DNA from: an uncultured Neglectibacter sp.
GTDB lineage: Bacteria > Bacillota > Clostridia > Oscillospirales > Acutalibacteraceae
Assembly: GCA_904374805.1 (NCBI GenBank)
Contig: CAJFEW010000012.1
Location: 1 to 39,886 of the forward strand
DNA: 39,886 bases
Direction of reading: 5' to 3'
Below the pieces are notes generated by a model. The model ran no database searches. It saw nothing but the letters and a program-made list of their open reading frames with translations, and was not told the DNA's origin. Shown piece by piece: positions 37,237 to 39,886 of the stretch. Every line of letters starts with the position of its first letter. Position 1 is the first letter of the stretch. The translations under genes were made by a program, and so were the position numbers.

Positions 37237-38172
37237 ATGGGAAAACAGAGGTTTGATGGATTGGAGGAAACGTCCGTCGGTTTGCAAAAGCTGAGAGAAG
37301 CCCTGCAGCAAGCGGATACCGTGCTGATCGGCGCCGGGGCCGGGCTGTCTGCCTCGGCGGGGTTTGTGTACACAGGAGAGCGTTTTGAGAGGTACTTCCA
37401 CGATTTCGCAGAGAAATACCGTTTTCAGGATATGTATGCCGGTGGGTTCTACCCCTACGGCACCTTGGAAGAGCACTGGGCGTACTGGAGCCGTTACATC
37501 TATATAAACCGCTATATGGATGCGCCCAAACCGGTGTATGAGACGCTTCTGGATTGTGTGCAAGACAAGGACTACTTTGTTCTCACCACCAATGTGGACC
37601 ACTGCTTTCAAAAAGCAGGCTTTGCCAAGCAGCGGCTGTTTTACACCCAGGGGGATTATGGGCTGTTTCAATGCAGTGTGCCCTGCCATCAGGAGACCTA
37701 CGACAACCGGGAGGTAATCCGGCAGATGGTCCTGTCCCAGGGGTATGAGATTTTGGAAAACGGAGCCCTTTACCTGCCCCAGGGTGTGACGCCTCGCATG
37801 CAGGTGCCCCGAGAGCTGGTACCCCGCTGCCCCTTGTGCGGCAAGCCCATGACCATGAACCTGCGGGCAGACGCCACTTTTGTGGAGGACGAAGGGTGGC
37901 ACCAGGCGGCCCAGCGGTACGCAGCGTTTATCCGCAGCCACCAGGGAGGAAACCTGCTGCTGCTGGAGATCGCCGTGGGATTCAATACGCCGACTATAGT
38001 CAAGTATAATTTCTGGCGCATGGCCTACGAGAGGGAGAACGTCACCTATGCCTGCCTGAATTTGGGGGAGGCCTTCGCTCCCCGGGAGATCCAAGAGAAA
38101 TCCATCTGCATCAATGGGGATGTGGGAGAAATTCTAAGCCAACTGCAGGGGAAGGGGAAGCCTGCCGCATAA
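37237..38172 (+). CDS. SirTM-class sirtuin (protein ADP-ribosyltransferase)
   Basis: A 311-residue NAD-dependent protein of the class M sirtuins, which in pathogens mono-ADP-ribosylate lipoylated GcvH-L in response to redox stress. The NAD-binding loop GAGAGLSASAGF is at residues 32-43 and TTNVDHCFQKAGF at about 116-128. The small domain has one CPLCG at about 200 rather than a four-Cys zinc ribbon. LLLLEIAVGFNTPTIVKYNF closes the Rossmann fold. It is tightly coupled to the macrodomain gene. The lipoate ligase (lplA2) and gcvH-L partners of the described operons are not in the window. Confidence 0.9.
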   Translation: MGKQRFDGLEETSVGLQKLREALQQADTVLIGAGAGLSASAGFVYTGERFERYFHDFAEKYRFQDMYAGGFYPYGTLEEHWAYWSRYIYINRYMDAPKPVYETLLDCVQDKDYFVLTTNVDHCFQKAGFAKQRLFYTQGDYGLFQCSVPCHQETYDNREVIRQMVLSQGYEILENGALYLPQGVTPRMQVPRELVPRCPLCGKPMTMNLRADATFVEDEGWHQAAQRYAAFIRSHQGGNLLLLEIAVGFNTPTIVKYNFWRMAYERENVTYACLNLGEAFAPREIQEKSICINGDVGEILSQLQGKGKPAA

Positions 38173-38178
38173 TACAAG

Positions 38179-38215
38179 GGAGAGAGTGTACCTTGGGTAC
38201 ACTCTCTCCATTTTG
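38179..38215 (+). terminator. Terminator of the macrodomain-sirtuin operon
   Basis: GGAGAGAGTGTACC (38179-38192), loop TTG, GGTACACTCTCTCC (38196-38209), then ATTTTGC. A further GCCGC/GCGGC pair lies at about 38230-38255. Confidence 0.9.
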
Positions 38216-38342
38216 CAAAAGAAAGGTTGCCGCCCTGGGTGAGCTTGTGCGGCAGCGCCTTTTCTTAACGGTCTTTCAATAGCAACTTCCCAAATTTGCC
38301 AGGTCCATACAAAGCTTGGAGAAGTGCCGGCCTTTTGCAGAG

Positions 38343-39455
38343 TTACAGACGGGACCCGGCCAACTCTTCCGCAGCGTCGTCCAAGGCGGCCCGGATCACC
38401 TGGTCCATGTTGTAGTAGCGATACGCTCCCAGCCTGCCCCCAAAGCGCACGTTCCTCCGGGATCGGGCCAGTTCCTGATACGTTTGGTAAAGCGCCTGGT
38501 TTTTGGGATCGTTGACAGGGTAGTAGGGTTCTTGACCGGGAGTCCAGGAGGCGGGATATTCCCGGGTGATGACGGTGTGGGGCTGGGTACCGAACAGAAA
38601 GTGCTTGTGCTCTATGATCCGGGTATAGGGCACCTCCCGGGCTGTGTAGTTGATCACCGCGTTCCCCTGGAAGTTGGGGCAGTCCAGCACCTCTGTTTCA
38701 AAGCGCAGGGAGCGGTACTCCAAGGGCCCGAACCGGTAGTGGAAAAAGCCGTCGATGGTGCCGGTATACACGGTTTTCTCCGCGCAGGCGGGCTGGTTTT
38801 TCACAAAGCTTTCATAGTCGGTGGAAAGCAGCACCTGGCTGCCCTCCAGCAGTTTTTCCACCAGGGCGTCGTATCCCTCTTCTGGAATGCCCTGGTACCG
38901 GTCGGTAAAGTAGTTGTTGTCGAAGGTGAAGCGGAGAGGCACTCGCTGGATGATGAAGGTAGGCAGGTCTTTGCAGTCCCGGCCCCACTGCTTTTCCGTG
39001 TACCCCTTGATCAGCTTTTGATAGATGTCGTCCCCCACCAATTTCAAAGCCTGTTCCTCCAGGTTTGCAGGTTCCTGGATGTTGTGACGGGCGGCTTGCC
39101 GGCGGATTTCCTCTTGGGCCTGGGCAGGGGTGATCACGTCCCACAAGCGGGTAAAGGTATTCATGTTGAAGGGCAGGTTGTACAGCTTCCCTTGGAAATT
39201 GGCCAGAGGCGCGTTGACAAACTGGTTGAAGGAAGCGTAGCTTCGCACGTAGTCCCACACCTTTTGGTCGGAGGTGTGGAAAATGTGGGCCCCATACCGG
39301 TGCACCTGAATGCCCTCCACCGTTTCGCAATGGGCGTTGCCTCCCAGATGAGGCCGCCGGTCAATGACCAAACAGCGTTTTCCGGCAGCGGTCATTTGCT
39401 GCGCGAACACCGCGCCGTATAGGCCTGCGCCCACAATGAGATAGTCGAATTTCAT
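38343..39455 (-). CDS. glf: UDP-galactopyranose mutase
   Basis: A 370-residue flavoenzyme that interconverts UDP-galactopyranose and UDP-galactofuranose for cell-surface polysaccharides. It starts MKFDYLIVGAGLYGAVFAQQ (FAD dinucleotide fold GxGxxG), then GGNAHCETVEGIQVHRYGAH (about residues 38-57) and IFHTSDQKVWDYV. GYTEKQWGRDCKDLP (about 153-167), FDNNYFTDRYQGIPEEGYD and the C-terminal GRLGAYRYYNMDQVI with the conserved Arg and Tyr are typical. ATG 39455 has AAGGAAG eight bases upstream. Length is as expected. It lies right next to a 104-base tandem repeat array on its upstream side. Confidence 0.96.
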   Translation of the reverse strand: MKFDYLIVGAGLYGAVFAQQMTAAGKRCLVIDRRPHLGGNAHCETVEGIQVHRYGAHIFHTSDQKVWDYVRSYASFNQFVNAPLANFQGKLYNLPFNMNTFTRLWDVITPAQAQEEIRRQAARHNIQEPANLEEQALKLVGDDIYQKLIKGYTEKQWGRDCKDLPTFIIQRVPLRFTFDNNYFTDRYQGIPEEGYDALVEKLLEGSQVLLSTDYESFVKNQPACAEKTVYTGTIDGFFHYRFGPLEYRSLRFETEVLDCPNFQGNAVINYTAREVPYTRIIEHKHFLFGTQPHTVITREYPASWTPGQEPYYPVNDPKNQALYQTYQELARSRRNVRFGGRLGAYRYYNMDQVIRAALDDAAEELAGSRL

Positions 39456-39481
39456 GCAAAGCACTTCCTTGTTCGAAGTCC

Positions 39482-39886
39482 GGGCAATGAGTTGCCCTTT
39501 TTGTCCCAGGTTCCGCCGCCCATTCGGCGGCGTGCGCGTCCTGTCCTGCCGGGGCCACCCGGCACAGGACCGCCCGGCCGAAACGCGGGCAGCCAGCTGC
39601 CCTTTTTCCCCAGGTTCCGCCGCCCATTCGGCGGCGTGCGCGTCCTGTCCCGCCGGGGCCACCCGGCACATGACCGCCCGGCTGAAACGCGGGCAGCCAG
39701 CTGCCCTTTTGCCCCAGAGTCCGCTGCCTATTCGGCGGCGTGCGCGTCCTGTCCTGCCGGGGCCACCCGGCACAGGACCACCCGGCCGAAACGCGGGCAG
39801 CCAGCTGTCCATTTGCCCCAGGTTCCGCCGCCCATTCGGCGGCGTGCGCGTCCTGTCCCACCGGGGCCACCCGGCACAGGACCGCC
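39482..39886. repeat. 104-bp tandem repeats, about 3.9 copies, each with three hairpins
   Basis: Copies start at 39482, 39587, 39691 and 39795; the last runs off the window. Each unit has hairpin A (GGGCAGCCAGCTGCCC then T-run), hairpin B (CCGCCG/CGGCGG, loop CCCATT) and hairpin C (GTCCTG...CAGGAC around GCCGGG/CCCGGC). Arm changes are often compensated: copy 1 has GGGCAA/TTGCCC in place of GGGCAG/CTGCCC, and copy 4 has a T-G wobble in hairpin A. Long open frames across the array are not genes, since the 104-base period is not a multiple of three. I see no glf promoter in it. Confidence 0.85.

Noticed and set aside
39361-39870. Repetitive open frame through the 104-base repeats (GQDAHAAEWAAEPG-like peptides)
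   Set aside because: The repeat period is not a multiple of three, so no single protein repeat is kept; changes preserve hairpins instead.

Overview
The window comes from the chromosome of a GC-rich, anaerobic, spore-forming Gram-positive bacterium of the Clostridia, most likely Oscillospiraceae or a close relative. The reasons are: sporulation genes ylbJ, yqfC and yqfD; the Firmicutes-type block yqfC-yqfD-phoH-ybeY-dgkA-era-yqzL-recO-mutS2; strong Shine-Dalgarno (SD) sites of the AGGAGG type before almost every gene; clean sigma-A promoters with 17-base spacers; a biotin-decarboxylase sodium pump subunit; and iron-sulfur/siroheme chemistry. This placement is inference from gene content, not from a marker search. 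No tRNA, rRNA, CRISPR array, prophage or insertion sequence was seen.

Layout. 1-1907: the start of an M3 peptidase, a TetR regulator and a divergent hexapeptide acetyltransferase sharing a control region with an inverted repeat. 2196-3841: a promoter, a yybP-ykoY-like riboswitch with terminator, the sodium pump subunit oadB, a multi-hairpin spacer and a frameshifted small OadG-like subunit. 3910-8806: a small Xre regulator with a membrane partner, asnA, two related membrane proteins, a patatin-like lipase, divergent trmB, and a small cysteine protein. 8843-18374: ylbJ divergent from the conserved block yqfC to mutS2; yqfF and cdd, present in the Bacillus subtilis version as I recall it, are absent. 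18494-23353: methyltransferase, htpG, a CPBP protease with a proline-rich repeat domain, and tadA.

23488-24983 is a cobalamin-riboswitch operon encoding a DUF4430 lipoprotein and an ECF transporter S component, a likely corrinoid capture and uptake pair. 25082-32236: tspO, a DUF2383-like protein, a thioesterase, feoAB, and divergent from feoAB a DUF134 regulator with an 858-residue fusion of CoA-disulfide-reductase, rhodanese and siroheme sulfite-reductase modules. 32324-34231: a Na/Pi cotransporter gene whose leader contains a 25-codon peptide ORF running into a terminator hairpin. 34327-38172: nucleoside hydrolase, a NAD(P)-binding protein, and a macrodomain-sirtuin (SirTM) pair behind strong palindromes. 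38343-39886: UDP-galactopyranose mutase and a 104-base tandem repeat of three hairpins per unit that runs off the window.

The most unusual points are the leader-peptide attenuator of the phosphate transporter, the fused sulfur-redox enzyme with its DUF134 partner, the corrinoid operon, the metal-type riboswitch on a sodium pump gene, and the covarying 104-base repeats.
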